Source: Methanobacteriota archaeon
Lineage (GTDB): Archaea; Halobacteriota; Methanomicrobia; Methanomicrobiales; Methanospirillaceae
Reading direction: 5' to 3'
Assembly: GCA_029547605.1 (NCBI GenBank)
Contig: JAKPPB010000020.1
Location: forward strand, 1-64,000
Length of the DNA: 64,000 bases
The translations under genes and the position numbers were made by a program. Positions within the stretch are counted from its first letter, which is position 1, and each line of letters begins with the position of its first letter. The notes beneath the pieces were generated by a model. It saw only the letters and a program-made list of their open reading frames with translations, did not search any database and was not told the origin of the DNA. Below are positions 34,303 to 43,489 of this stretch, one piece after another.

Positions 34303-35829
34303 TCAGCTCCAGCGGGTATCGTGCGGCACCCGGTCAAGGAGCATCCCTTCGACGACTACCGGCATCAACTGCCTCCCTTCCTCGAGGGCTTTCTGCAGCC
34401 TCCAGTTCCGGTCGGCGTATATAGTGAAGATGGGCTGGCCTTTCTCCACGCGGCTCCCTTTCTTGGCATGGAGGAGAACGCCCGCCCCGCGGTCATGGGG
34501 CGCTCCGGCAGTCCTTGCCAGGCTGATAAGGGATCGGTTGTTCAGCTCGATGACATACCCCGATGTGGGAGCATTGACGACGAACTGGTATTTCCCGGGC
34601 ACGATGTCATCAGACCTTATCTTCGGGTCTCCTCCCTGGATCTCGATGATCTGCCGGAACTTCTTCAGTGCATCGCCTTTTTTGAGGATATCTTCAGCCA
34701 TCTGTGCCCCCATTCCCCTTGCAGCCTTTCCGGACATCTCGAGCGCCATGCCCGCGATGGCGACGCTCTTTTGCAAGAGAGATCCCGGGCTCTCTCCCCC
34801 TTCGAGGATGCGCAGCGCCTCCATGACTTCGAGGTTCGGACCGATGCTCCGCCCGACGGGAGAGTCCCCGTAGGTGAGCGCACACTCCACCTGCATGTTG
34901 AGGCGGTCTCCGAGCTCAATGAAGTCGCGGGCAAGTTTCTTTCCCTCCTGGATTGTGGCCACCTTGGCGTGGGCACCCACCGGGATGTCGATCACGACAA
35001 GGTCGGCACCTACCGCATACTTCTTGGCCATGACGCTCGCGAGCATCTGCCCCCTGGCATCGATACGGAACGGGTACTCCTGGATGATGATCTTGTCGTC
35101 TGCCGGAGCGATATTGGTAGCTCCGCCCCATACGATCACGCCGCCTACCCTCTCCGTCATCCTCTGGACCTCTGACGCCGAAAAATCGACCGGGGCGAGC
35201 ACCTCCATGAGATCTGCAGTCCCCCCCGCACCTGTGATGGCCCGCGAGCTGGTCTTTGGGATCTTGAGACCGCTCGCGGCGATGATGGGAACGACGAGGA
35301 GGGAGATCTTGTTCCCCGGCACCCCGCCAATCGAGTGCTTGTCAACGATTGGGTGGGCATGGAACGTGAGCCGTTCACCGGTGTCTACCATTGCCCTGGT
35401 AAGGTGCTCCACTTCGTCCATGTCCATCTCGTTTATGTAGCAGGCAGTGATGTACGCGGTCAGCTCGGCAGGAGAGAGGTTGTCGGAGACCACGTCCCTG
35501 ATCACCGCATAGGTCTCTTCCTTTGTGAGGTGCTGGCCGTCCATCTTCTTCTTGATGTAGTCGAGGGTGACCGGTCTCTCGGCTTTCCTGACCTCAACGG
35601 CCACCCCGTCTTCGAGCTGAAGGCGTTCATTGGTGACCTTGTAAATTCCGATCGTCCCCTTGGGGAGGAGTGTGCTCGTGGTGTCGATGAAGGCCGCAAC
35701 GGAAACCCCTGTTACCTCGTTGAGTATCTGGATGCGGTCTCCCGGGAGTACCCCGATATTCCTCGAATCGTCGATATGCAGGAGGACTTCCCGTGTGCCG
35801 ATATCAACGAGTTTTGCAGTCAGCTTCAT
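34303..35829 (-). CDS. deoA: AMP phosphorylase
   Basis: The 508-aa protein has an archaeal N-terminal domain of about 85 residues ([20 protein letters not shown]), then the thymidine-phosphorylase fold: [40 protein letters not shown] (phosphate loop KHSxGG) and [20 protein letters not shown]. In archaea this enzyme converts AMP and phosphate to ribose-1,5-bisphosphate and adenine, feeding R15P isomerase and RuBisCO or related pathways. Neither partner lies in the window. Length matches archaeal AMP phosphorylases rather than bacterial pyrimidine enzymes. Confidence 0.93.
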   Translation of the reverse strand: MKLTAKLVDIGTREVLLHIDDSRNIGVLPGDRIQILNEVTGVSVAAFIDTTSTLLPKGTIGIYKVTNERLQLEDGVAVEVRKAERPVTLDYIKKKMDGQHLTKEETYAVIRDVVSDNLSPAELTAYITACYINEMDMDEVEHLTRAMVDTGERLTFHAHPIVDKHSIGGVPGNKISLLVVPIIAASGLKIPKTSSRAITGAGGTADLMEVLAPVDFSASEVQRMTERVGGVIVWGGATNIAPADDKIIIQEYPFRIDARGQMLASVMAKKYAVGADLVVIDIPVGAHAKVATIQEGKKLARDFIELGDRLNMQVECALTYGDSPVGRSIGPNLEVMEALRILEGGESPGSLLQKSVAIAGMALEMSGKAARGMGAQMAEDILKKGDALKKFRQIIEIQGGDPKIRSDDIVPGKYQFVVNAPTSGYVIELNNRSLISLARTAGAPHDRGAGVLLHAKKGSRVEKGQPIFTIYADRNWRLQKALEEGRQLMPVVVEGMLLDRVPHDTRWS

Positions 35830-36042
35830 GTGGTCCTTCTCCGGGCAGGGAGCGGGAAAACCTGTCCTCTTCGCCGTCGGTGCTCCCAGACGTGGGCGAA
35901 AAGCGTGAAATCCGCTTCTGATACCTGCTTTCTAGGTTTTCGGCCGAGGGGTATTAGTGATTTCTCTTGGCGTGGGTCATTGGACGCATCACGGTCACCC
36001 GTGGTCCGGCAAATACCTTCCCCGGCAGAAGAGGCGTGCGAG

Positions 36043-36048
36043 AAAAAA
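36043..36048 (-). terminator. T-run terminator of the S-layer gene
   Basis: Six T on the minus strand lie about 16 bp past the stop of the S-layer gene. Confidence 0.5.
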
Positions 36049-36064
36049 GGTAGGTTTGGTGTTT

Positions 36065-38608
36065 TCAGTGCTTGCGCACGATGAGGAAGGCCACTGCACC
36101 AAGGCCGATCAGGGCAACCAGGGCACCGAATCCCGGAGTTGTCGGGGTCGGGGTCGGGGTCGGGGTGGTCGGCACAGGGGTTGGAACAGTGGTCACCGGG
36201 GTCGGCGGGGCGGTGGTCGGGATCGTGGTCGGCTTGACTGCGACAACGTTGAAGAGTGCAGTCGAGGTCACGTCCACGGTCACACCAGAGACCTGCACGA
36301 TGTACTCATCGGGCTTGAAGGTGGTGGTGTCGACAGGGAAGGACCAGGTGTTGAAGCCTTCGGTTCCCTTCTGGACCTTTACCGTTCCAGTTGCGCCACT
36401 GAACTCACCGCTCTGGGTCTTCTGGGTCGGGGAGAAGGACGAGGAGACAACTTCAACCAGTACCTCGTTGTCGACGGCAAGGTTGGTGGTGCCCTTGATC
36501 TCGAACTTCTCGCCTACCTGCTTCTCGGTGATCGGGGTGATCTTGATGGTGGGTGCCTCGATCAGGAACTGGAGCTTGGTGTAGGTATCGTCAACGGCTG
36601 CGTTGTCGAGTGCCACGACCAGTGCCTCTGCAGCGTCAGATCCCTGCAGGCTGCCGGGCCCCTCAAGGAGGAAGAGCACGGAGTTGGCTGTGGGGTAGGG
36701 TCCGACGACCTCGCGGTAGGGCCACGGAGCGACTGCTCTCGGCCTCACGTCAAGCTGGTCGTTGTACATCGGGTGCTGGACGACCACGAAGTACTGCCCG
36801 GGTGCCATGTTGGCGGTGAGTCCCTGGTTGATCTCCTTCTCGAAGCTTCCGTCCCTGTTGACGCTCTCGGTGTCAACCCGCACGTAGTTCTTGCCCATGA
36901 TCCAGACCTGCACACCCTGGGAGGGCTGGCCCTCGGCAACGCCGCGGATGAAGAACTTGTCACCCTGGGCAATGGTGGACTGCGATGCGACTGCGGTCAC
37001 GAACGGCTTCCTGATGATGACGGAGACGGTTGCATACTGGGTGTCGGCGAGGGTGTTCTTGTCAGATGGGGTTGCCACTGCGTAGATGGTGTAGGTACCC
37101 GCGTCGATGTTCAGGTTGGCGGTCTGCCACTTGTACTCCCATGTGTTGTCGTCGAGGACATCAGCGACGGTGAACGAGCTGATAACACCATTGACGACTC
37201 CGGTCCTCGGGTCAGTCAGCCTGCCGCCCTGCGAGGGGAGGTTCGGCCCGGTGATATAGAGGTATACGCTGTCAGTCTCGGAGTTGGTACCGGTCAGCTT
37301 GACTTCCTGGCCCAGGAAGTAGCTCTGGTCGCCTGCAGCGACTACGGTCACGGTTCCCTTCTCGACTTTCACGTCGACTTCATCGGACCTGAACTGGTCG
37401 GCCAAGAGGCGCTCGCGCCAGGTCGGGTCAGTGATGCCGGCTGCGCCGGGACCCCTCTCAACACGGAAGGTGTACTTCTTGTCCTTGGTTGCCTGGGAAG
37501 TGACCCATCCTACGGTGATGGTGCCGCTGTTGGAGGTCTTTGCCGCGGCGTAGTAGTTGGTGCTTGCCGGTGCTGGCGGAACGTCCTGCGCTACGGTGCG
37601 GCCTGCGCCACCCTCATAGGCATACTGCCCGATGAAGGCGTTGGACTCGACATCCTTCTGGCTTGCAACAAGCAGCGGGGGCTGGTCAAGTGCGGTTCCG
37701 GCCATCTGGCCAGTTCCCTTCGCCCACAGCACGTAGTAGGTGTTCGGCCTGCCAGTGATGGTTACAGAGAACGGGTTGCCGCGGACGACTACGTCCTTGC
37801 TGGCCTCGATCTTGACAGTATCAGACGCGATGATCACGGTCTGGGTGGACGAGATCGTCTTGCCGGTGTAGTCGGTGCCGTCGGGTGCCTTGTAGTTGTC
37901 CTTGATCTTGTTCAGGTCAAGTTCGGCATAGACGGTGTAGGTCCCGGACTTGTACATCCTTGCGCCGTTTGCATCAAGGACGTCGGTGTTCCATCCCTGG
38001 TTGGTTACCTGGGGTGCCCAGTACCAGAGGTCGCTGTTGGGTGCCTGGTTGGTAAGCGAACGGGAAACCGTCGTGGTCTGGAACAGTGCAGTGTAGGTCG
38101 CACCGTCGGCAGTCTTCACGCGGATGTTCACGAACCCCTGGCCCGTTGCGTCAGTCCTGGCAGCGGCCGAGTAGGTGTTGGTCTCAATCCTGAAGTTCAG
38201 GTAGTTGCCCGGCGGCACGGATTTGCCGGTCACGTCCTTTCCTGCAGTGTTGTCCCATACCTTGATGGTCAGTGCGGGGTCAACGACGTTCATTACGGCG
38301 GGTCCCCTCGCGCCGGTCCACTGGTACCAGGTACCTACCTTCCCTACGAAGATCTGCGGGGAAATGTAGTAGCTGGTGGGGGTTCCAACGGTGATGATGT
38401 TGGTGGGCTGGTCACCTGTCGAGGTCCCGGATGCCCAGTATGCGATCTGGGTTGCGGCTCCGAGTCCGGCAGATATGTCAAGACCCTCTTCACCGATGAA
38501 CACATCTCCGCCTGCAGGGATGTTCTTGATCGTGGCTGCGGATGCCGGAAGCATCAGCACTGCCAGCGCGACCAAGGCGATCAGTGCAAGGCTAAAGCGC
38601 TTAATCAT
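36065..38608 (-). CDS. S-layer glycoprotein with PGF-type C-terminal anchor
   Basis: The 847-aa secreted protein has signal peptide FSLALIALVALAVLMLPASA, an N-terminal YISPQIFVGKVGTW segment typical of methanomicrobial S-layer proteins, several beta-sandwich domains, a Pro/Thr stalk (VPTTPTPTPTPTTPG) and a tail TPGFGALVALIGLGAVAFLI plus VRKH. The tail resembles PGF-CTERM, the signal processed by archaeosortase A and lipid-attached. The stalk is a likely O-glycosylation region. RBS AAGGAGGA and a strong TATA (ATATATTAAG) with a leader of about 120 nt suggest high expression. The 925-aa antisense ORF is a shadow. Confidence 0.93.
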   Translation of the reverse strand: MIKRFSLALIALVALAVLMLPASAATIKNIPAGGDVFIGEEGLDISAGLGAATQIAYWASGTSTGDQPTNIITVGTPTSYYISPQIFVGKVGTWYQWTGARGPAVMNVVDPALTIKVWDNTAGKDVTGKSVPPGNYLNFRIETNTYSAAARTDATGQGFVNIRVKTADGATYTALFQTTTVSRSLTNQAPNSDLWYWAPQVTNQGWNTDVLDANGARMYKSGTYTVYAELDLNKIKDNYKAPDGTDYTGKTISSTQTVIIASDTVKIEASKDVVVRGNPFSVTITGRPNTYYVLWAKGTGQMAGTALDQPPLLVASQKDVESNAFIGQYAYEGGAGRTVAQDVPPAPASTNYYAAAKTSNSGTITVGWVTSQATKDKKYTFRVERGPGAAGITDPTWRERLLADQFRSDEVDVKVEKGTVTVVAAGDQSYFLGQEVKLTGTNSETDSVYLYITGPNLPSQGGRLTDPRTGVVNGVISSFTVADVLDDNTWEYKWQTANLNIDAGTYTIYAVATPSDKNTLADTQYATVSVIIRKPFVTAVASQSTIAQGDKFFIRGVAEGQPSQGVQVWIMGKNYVRVDTESVNRDGSFEKEINQGLTANMAPGQYFVVVQHPMYNDQLDVRPRAVAPWPYREVVGPYPTANSVLFLLEGPGSLQGSDAAEALVVALDNAAVDDTYTKLQFLIEAPTIKITPITEKQVGEKFEIKGTTNLAVDNEVLVEVVSSSFSPTQKTQSGEFSGATGTVKVQKGTEGFNTWSFPVDTTTFKPDEYIVQVSGVTVDVTSTALFNVVAVKPTTIPTTAPPTPVTTVPTPVPTTPTPTPTPTTPGFGALVALIGLGAVAFLIVRKH

Positions 38609-38752
38609 CTTTTGTCCTCCTTAACTCATGTCCAAATCCTGAACGTTCGAATCCATTGCACACGTCAGAACTGCCATCGACAGGTGTCGAACGGCAATTC
38701 CACCATGCTCCATACTCCGAATAACGGAATATGATTCAATATTTGTGGAACA

Positions 38753-38762
38753 CTTAATATAT
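38753..38762 (-). promoter_or_regulatory. TATA box of the S-layer gene
   Basis: Minus-strand ATATATTAAG lies about 150 bp upstream of the ATG, predicting a start near 38731 and a leader of about 120 nt. RBS AAGGAGGA is at 38615-38622. A long leader is typical of highly expressed, stable S-layer mRNAs. Confidence 0.55.
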
Positions 38763-39072
38763 CCTTTTTGGTCGATTCAGGGGGAATAAATCGGTGAGCA
38801 GGCGCTAAATCCGGCAAAGAGTATGAGAACGGCGGTTTTCTGGGTTCATTGCCACCCCACATAAGGATCTGCCATCGTCGCACTTGCAAGACCCCCTTCT
38901 TTCCCACGCGCACCGCTGCAGTGCCTGAGATGAGAGCCCCGCATACTGAAGCCAGGAAGGGTTTAGGAACACCTGATATTTTTGGAACCATGTGAGGGAT
39001 CTCTTCACGTGCATATTCCCTTCGGAGCTCCTGGCAGTAACTTAACTATCTTTTGGTATGTCATAATTGTAT
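38763..39072. other. Intergenic region between the S-layer gene and thyA
   Basis: No gene is supported here. ORFs on the minus strand (38665-38991, 38805-39014) lack coding character. AT-rich CTTAACTATCTTTTGG near 39041 may be the thyA promoter. Confidence 0.4.
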
Positions 39073-39789
39073 ATGCGTGTCATCAAAGCTCCCACACTGG
39101 CATCGGCCCACGAACAGGTGGTGAGGATGATCCTCGAGAAGGGGTGGGTCCTCGAGACTGAGGATCGTGAAGGTACCATCGAGTTCGAGGAGGTGGCGAT
39201 GCGGGTGGAGCGCCCTGACAGCCCGCCCATGGTCAGTCCATGTTCACGGTTCCAGCAGCGGTTCATGGAGAAGTACGCACGCGACCTGATAGAGGGATCT
39301 GAATCCGTCTTCGAATACGATTATCATGACCGTCTTTTCAACTGGGGCGGGGGACTCCGGAACGGCCACGGGGAAGACATCCACGTGGACCAGGTCGCCT
39401 ACATCGTCCATAAGCTCAGGAGTGCCCCGTCAAGCAGGAGGGCCATCGCCATCACCTGGAACCCGGCGGTTGACGAGCACCTCGATGACTGCCCATGCCT
39501 CCAGCTTGTACAGTGCGTCTCGCGGGACAGGCTGCTGCACATGAAGGTAGTCTTCCGGAGCAACGACATGCTGACGGCTGCAGGTGCGAACATGTATGCC
39601 CTTGTCTCGCTGCAGAAGGAGATCGCCAGGTCGCTCGGGCTGGACTGCGGGTCTTATACTCACATATCCCTTGTTCCCCACATCTATTACCGGAGGGATG
39701 CAGATGACATCGAGCCATTCTGTGTCCGGGGAGAACGTTTCCGTCCGATCCCCCAGGTATGCAGGGCGTGTGGGAAGTGTCCCGATTGA
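39073..39789 (+). CDS. thyA: Thymidylate synthase, archaeal ThyA type
   Basis: The 238-aa protein starts MRVIKAPTLASAHEQVVRMI and has SSRRAIAITWNPAVDEHLDD leading to the catalytic region DCPCLQLVQC, the dUMP-binding RSNDMLTAAGANMYALVSLQ and YTHISLVPHIYYRRD. It methylates dUMP to dTMP; archaeal enzymes of this short type probably use a methanopterin C1 donor. It ends in CRACGKCPD, a CxxC pair of unknown role. ATG 39073 was preferred over an upstream TTG. Confidence 0.87.
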   Translation: MRVIKAPTLASAHEQVVRMILEKGWVLETEDREGTIEFEEVAMRVERPDSPPMVSPCSRFQQRFMEKYARDLIEGSESVFEYDYHDRLFNWGGGLRNGHGEDIHVDQVAYIVHKLRSAPSSRRAIAITWNPAVDEHLDDCPCLQLVQCVSRDRLLHMKVVFRSNDMLTAAGANMYALVSLQKEIARSLGLDCGSYTHISLVPHIYYRRDADDIEPFCVRGERFRPIPQVCRACGKCPD

Positions 39790-39869
39790 CAGAGGGTCAC
39801 CCCGCATGCCGTTTTTTTGAGAATCAGTCAGGTTAATTATGGAAAAGGACAGATAATGTGAGGTGCGAT

Positions 39870-39942
39870 AGCCCGGTAGTGTAGCGGTCAATCATGCGGG
39901 ACTCTGGATCCCGCGACAGCAGTTCGAATCTGCTCCGGGCTA
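39870..39942 (+). tRNA. tRNA-Gln (anticodon CUG)
   Basis: The 73-nt cloverleaf has acceptor AGCCCGG/CCGGGCT, anticodon stem CGGGA/TCCCG with loop CTCTGGA giving CUG, and T arm AGCAG-TTCGAAT-CTGCT. Discriminator A. No encoded CCA. Its last three bases overlap the stop codon of the convergent fibrillarin gene. Confidence 0.93.
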
Positions 39943-40566
39943 TTCCCTTTTTTCTATGCATGGTCCCTGCTTCCTGCAGACCAGGATTGCATGGTCGCGG
40001 TGGTACGGTTCGAGCCAGATCACCTTCCCGACCACGAGCGGTGACCCGTTGAGTGTTCTGCATACCTCGTCCACCACCTCACGAGGGCTGCGGGAGACAT
40101 CGATGCTCCTGGCCTTGATCGCGAGGATCGCGGCCCCCCCGGACTCAAGGAAGACAGAGTTGGCAATCGCAATGCCTGCCTGGTCGGGGTGTGCAACGTC
40201 CTCTATGACCAGCTGCACTGTCTCCACCAGGGGTGCATATTCACACGGCCGGGTTGCGTCTGCAAAGAGCGGAATGATATTCTTCCTCCTCGCTGCGACC
40301 GCAAGGAGGTCACGCATCGGGATACAGGCATTCTCGACGGCATACACGATCTCCGCATAATCGGCAACGTGCGATACGGTGGTGCCATGGGCCGCCCCAA
40401 GGTACAGTACCCGTGTCGATGACCCTATCTCCACGTCACCACCAAGGTGATAATATGCCGCAAGCTTGCTCCGGTACGGATTCCACACCCGCTTTCCAGA
40501 GAGAATGCGCTCCCCGTAGACCCCGCCCTCACCGCTCGAAACGAGGACCCCGTCTACCCAGATCAT
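39940..40566 (-). CDS. flpA: Fibrillarin-like rRNA/tRNA 2'-O-methyltransferase
   Basis: The 208-aa protein has VWNPYRSKLAAYYHLGGDVE and the SAM-binding motif VLYLGAAHGTTVSHVADYAE, then IEDVAHPDQAGIAIANSVFL and ILAIKARSIDVSRSPREVV. It is the methyltransferase of archaeal box C/D RNPs. Start overlaps the nop5 stop by 4 bp, and its stop codon lies inside the 3' end of the opposite-strand tRNA-Gln. Confidence 0.95.
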   Translation of the reverse strand: MIWVDGVLVSSGEGGVYGERILSGKRVWNPYRSKLAAYYHLGGDVEIGSSTRVLYLGAAHGTTVSHVADYAEIVYAVENACIPMRDLLAVAARRKNIIPLFADATRPCEYAPLVETVQLVIEDVAHPDQAGIAIANSVFLESGGAAILAIKARSIDVSRSPREVVDEVCRTLNGSPLVVGKVIWLEPYHRDHAILVCRKQGPCIEKRE

Positions 40567-41423
40567 CTCCTGCCCCCGGCGCGGTCTATCGCCTGATCTG
40601 CAGACTCGAGGAAGCCGGGATCCGGCAGGCCGCGATAGTAGTCTATCCTCGCCGCAATCGCCAGTTTTGCGGCAAGAGTCCTCGACACCTTCCCTCTCCG
40701 CGCCTTTCCCGCAGCATGCACCCGCCTGTGCTGGTAGATGATTCCATGCTTTGGAGGAGGAGTCCCTGATCTCAAATGAGAGAAGAGCGCAATCCGGGCG
40801 CCCATGACCTGAACGGTCGCTGCGGGGAGTCGGGCAAGCCGGGACAGTCCTCCTGCTCCGGAGAGGAGACGGGCTGCCACCACGCCGCCGACCAGTCCGC
40901 TGATGTTGGGCATCACATCGGCGGCGAGAGCCGTGATCTCACGTGAGAGCGCCGACCTGACCTCTGAGAGATGCGTCATCTCCGTGGCAATCGCCGAGAG
41001 AACAGGGTTTTTGCTCCCCGCGAGCATCTCTCTGGCCTTCTGTCCCCGCAATTCGCGAAACTTCCTCGAGAATGCCGGGTCCTTTGCCGCGTGCCACTCG
41101 AGTGCCCGTTCCGTGAGGAGGTTCACTGCTTCGTCGATCTGGTCAAGCATCCTGACCATGTACACGAGCTCCATCTCGGGCGTCCTGGATATCCGGCCCA
41201 GTTCCATCTCCGCCCGCATGGTGCAGAGCGATCGCAGCACCTCGATGTATTCTTCCCTCGAATGAACAAAGCCACACTCCCGTGCGAATTCCCAGGTGAA
41301 TGGGACGTAAGGGTCGTTCTTTTCAATGAGAAGATCAAGGCGCTCCGACAGTGCGTCCAGTTCGTGGCCAGGGTATGGCCTGCAGACTCCGCCTGCCACA
41401 TCGCCGAACCAGTAGGATGCCAT
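40563..41423 (-). CDS. nop5: Nop5/Nop56-related C/D RNP scaffold
   Basis: The 286-aa protein has a short N-terminal fibrillarin-binding domain, a coiled-coil centre (MELVYMVRMLDQIDEAVNLL) and the Nop domain: ADVMPNISGLVGGVVAARLL, LPAATVQVMGARIALFSHLR and PKHGIIYQHRRVHAAGKARR. It holds L7Ae, C/D RNA and fibrillarin together. The 4-bp overlap with flpA fits fixed stoichiometry. It is smaller than most archaeal Nop5 (about 370 aa) owing to a reduced N-terminal domain. Confidence 0.93.
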   Translation of the reverse strand: MASYWFGDVAGGVCRPYPGHELDALSERLDLLIEKNDPYVPFTWEFARECGFVHSREEYIEVLRSLCTMRAEMELGRISRTPEMELVYMVRMLDQIDEAVNLLTERALEWHAAKDPAFSRKFRELRGQKAREMLAGSKNPVLSAIATEMTHLSEVRSALSREITALAADVMPNISGLVGGVVAARLLSGAGGLSRLARLPAATVQVMGARIALFSHLRSGTPPPKHGIIYQHRRVHAAGKARRGKVSRTLAAKLAIAARIDYYRGLPDPGFLESADQAIDRAGGRR

Positions 41424-41487
41424 CAGTTACTCTGTGCGGGGCGCGGGTATTAATCTCACCTGCGGCCTCCTCTCCTCCGGGTCAGAA

Positions 41488-42699
41488 TCAGATGCCACCG
41501 AGGCCGAATGAATAGAGCATGACGGGGACCATGATTGCTCCCATACAGAAGACCTGCGGGACATTCACGAGACGGGGGATGCATCCTACTGCGGTGGCAA
41601 GTGCGAGCAGCATGAGCCCGAAGATGCCTGCCCCGATGAGAGAGACCGCCGCCACGAATATCATCACCACTCTGTTCATGAGGGTGCGGTCCACTCCTTC
41701 CAGAAGATATGCCATCCCCGCCAGGCGGATGGTGAGGAGATAAGCCGCGAGGGACGCAAGTGTCCCCGAGAGGAGGAGGAGCGGGAGGGGGGGTATCTCC
41801 AGCAGGGAGAGGGCTGCCACTACCCCGTTTCTCATGCGATCGACTGCGAAGAATGCTGCCAGGCCCACGACAGAGTTCATCGTGTTGGCTGCGCTGGTGG
41901 CAAGGAGATACCCCCTGCGGTCGCGGGTGTAATTCACTGCAGATGCGAGCACGCCATTCGCCGTCGCATTGGAGAGCCCGGGGAGCCACCCGACAACAAT
42001 CCCTGCCACACCCCCGAGAAGCGTCCCTTTCAGGATCCCCTCTTTCCCGATTGCAAGCCCGGAGAACCGCTGTGGTGGGATGGCCCCCCTCCCCGAATAA
42101 AGGAGCATGGATATGCCGAAGAGGCCGGAGAGGAGCGGCATCAGCACCACGCTCTCCCCAAGGAGCGGCGGGGCCAGAAACGCGTACCTGAATGAAAATA
42201 CCCCCAGGATCCCTGATGCGAAGAAGACGAGAAGGCCCCACCCGGGGGCCTCGCTCTGCACCAGCAGAAAGCCGATCACCGCGACCAGTATGACGCCACT
42301 CGCCCAGTCGAGGGATGACTGGAGGTGCGGCATGACAAGGAGCAGGAGCGCGGTGACTGGTACGGCGAGCGCAAGGCCGGTTGCGCTCCCGAGTGCCGAG
42401 ATCCTCACCGCTTCCTCTCCCTTCCCCTCCATGCACAGGGCATGTGCCGGCAGCACTGCAAGCGCCGTATCGGCATCGGGGATGCCAAGGAACGTGCTCG
42501 GGACGGCATCGAGGAAGCAGTGCGTAATAAGGGCCGAGAAAAGGGCTGCCGCAAGGAAAAACGGACCAAAAAGTGGGAGGAGAATCGCGAGGGACGCAAG
42601 CATGATCGCGGCCATGGTGTTGACATGGACTCCTGGAAAAAGGCCTGAGAGGAGCCCGAGTATTACTCCTGCCACGGTCCCTGCCAGGATCTCGATCAT
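41488..42699 (-). CDS. TctA/DUF112-like integral membrane protein
   Basis: The 403-aa protein has 10-12 hydrophobic helices and two Gly-Pro motifs typical of the TctA family: GVILGLLSGLFPGVHVNTMA at the N-terminus and GVAGIVVGWLPGLSNATANG in the middle. An inverted duplication is visible (LSGLFPG / VGWLPGLS). TctA is the large membrane subunit of tripartite tricarboxylate transporters, but no TctB or solute-binding gene is nearby, and archaeal homologues occur alone. Substrate unknown. It is divergent from hemD. Confidence 0.8.
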   Translation of the reverse strand: MIEILAGTVAGVILGLLSGLFPGVHVNTMAAIMLASLAILLPLFGPFFLAAALFSALITHCFLDAVPSTFLGIPDADTALAVLPAHALCMEGKGEEAVRISALGSATGLALAVPVTALLLLVMPHLQSSLDWASGVILVAVIGFLLVQSEAPGWGLLVFFASGILGVFSFRYAFLAPPLLGESVVLMPLLSGLFGISMLLYSGRGAIPPQRFSGLAIGKEGILKGTLLGGVAGIVVGWLPGLSNATANGVLASAVNYTRDRRGYLLATSAANTMNSVVGLAAFFAVDRMRNGVVAALSLLEIPPLPLLLLSGTLASLAAYLLTIRLAGMAYLLEGVDRTLMNRVVMIFVAAVSLIGAGIFGLMLLALATAVGCIPRLVNVPQVFCMGAIMVPVMLYSFGLGGI

Positions 42700-42781
42700 C
42701 CTCGCCTAGGATGGAGGGGAATTAAGATAAAGGAATCGAAACAGATAGAACACCACTCTCCATAATGCCGGGAGCCACCGT

Positions 42782-43489
42782 ATGCTGATCGCGATCACCA
42801 GGTTGCAGGAGAAGAGTTGTGACGACGGGGCGCGCTGTGCCCGGTTCGGGCACCGGTGCTTCCCGGTCTCACCGCTCCGGGCAATGGTGAACATGGAGGA
42901 GATCGCCCGGTTCGTCGAGGATACTGACCGCAGCACCTTCGACTGCATCTTCTTCACGAGCGCACTTCCCGCCCGCCTGATCGGGCCACGTCTCTCCCGC
43001 TGGCCGAGGGTGGTGGCAATCGGGCCCCAGACGCGGAGGGAACTGGAAGCGTATGGCATCGAGGCAGAGGTGCTTCCCCGCTTCTACAGCAGCGACTTCG
43101 TCCGGTTCCTCGGGCCGTGGATCGAGGGGAAGCATATCGGTATTCCCCGGGCGGACGTACCGAACCCCGGACTCCTCTCCTCCATCAGGGATGCAGGGGG
43201 AAAGGCGACGGAGGTCGCATGCTACTCCCTGATACCCACGGGGGAGCTCCTCCCAGTCGGGGACGCAGACGCACTCCTCTTCACAAGCGCCATGTCATAC
43301 CGGGTAGCACGGTGGGTAGACCGTCCCGGGCTCCTGCTGGTTGCAATCGGCGAGGTCACCGCCGGCGCCATGGTTGCCGGCGGACACGACCCCGAGGTAG
43401 TGGGGGATGGCTCCCTCGAAGGGACGCTTTATGCGCTGAACCGTTACCTGGAAAGGGACCCCGGCATGCGGCGGCCCGGAGGGAGATGA
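42782..43489 (+). CDS. hemD: Uroporphyrinogen-III synthase
   Basis: The 235-aa protein fits the two-lobed HemD fold: MLIAITRLQEKSCDDGARCA, FDCIFFTSALPARLIGPRLS, VVAIGPQTRRELEAYGIEAE, DALLFTSAMSYRVARWVDRP and LLVAIGEVTAGAMVAGGHDP. It closes hydroxymethylbilane to uroporphyrinogen III for cobamide (Mtr), F430 and haem. Sequence conservation is low as usual for HemD. It overlaps cbf5 by 4 bp (ATGA). Confidence 0.87.
   Translation: MLIAITRLQEKSCDDGARCARFGHRCFPVSPLRAMVNMEEIARFVEDTDRSTFDCIFFTSALPARLIGPRLSRWPRVVAIGPQTRRELEAYGIEAEVLPRFYSSDFVRFLGPWIEGKHIGIPRADVPNPGLLSSIRDAGGKATEVACYSLIPTGELLPVGDADALLFTSAMSYRVARWVDRPGLLLVAIGEVTAGAMVAGGHDPEVVGDGSLEGTLYALNRYLERDPGMRRPGGR

Noticed and set aside
36110-36240. 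GGGGTCGGGGTCGG-like tandem repeats as a CRISPR or minisatellite
   Set aside because: They encode the Pro/Thr stalk of the S-layer protein in frame; no spacers of regular length.
35957-38734. A 925-aa plus-strand ORF antisense to the S-layer gene
   Set aside because: It lies opposite a gene with signal peptide, stalk and anchor, and its sequence is low-complexity Gly/Val/Asp-rich without domains, a by-product of codon bias.
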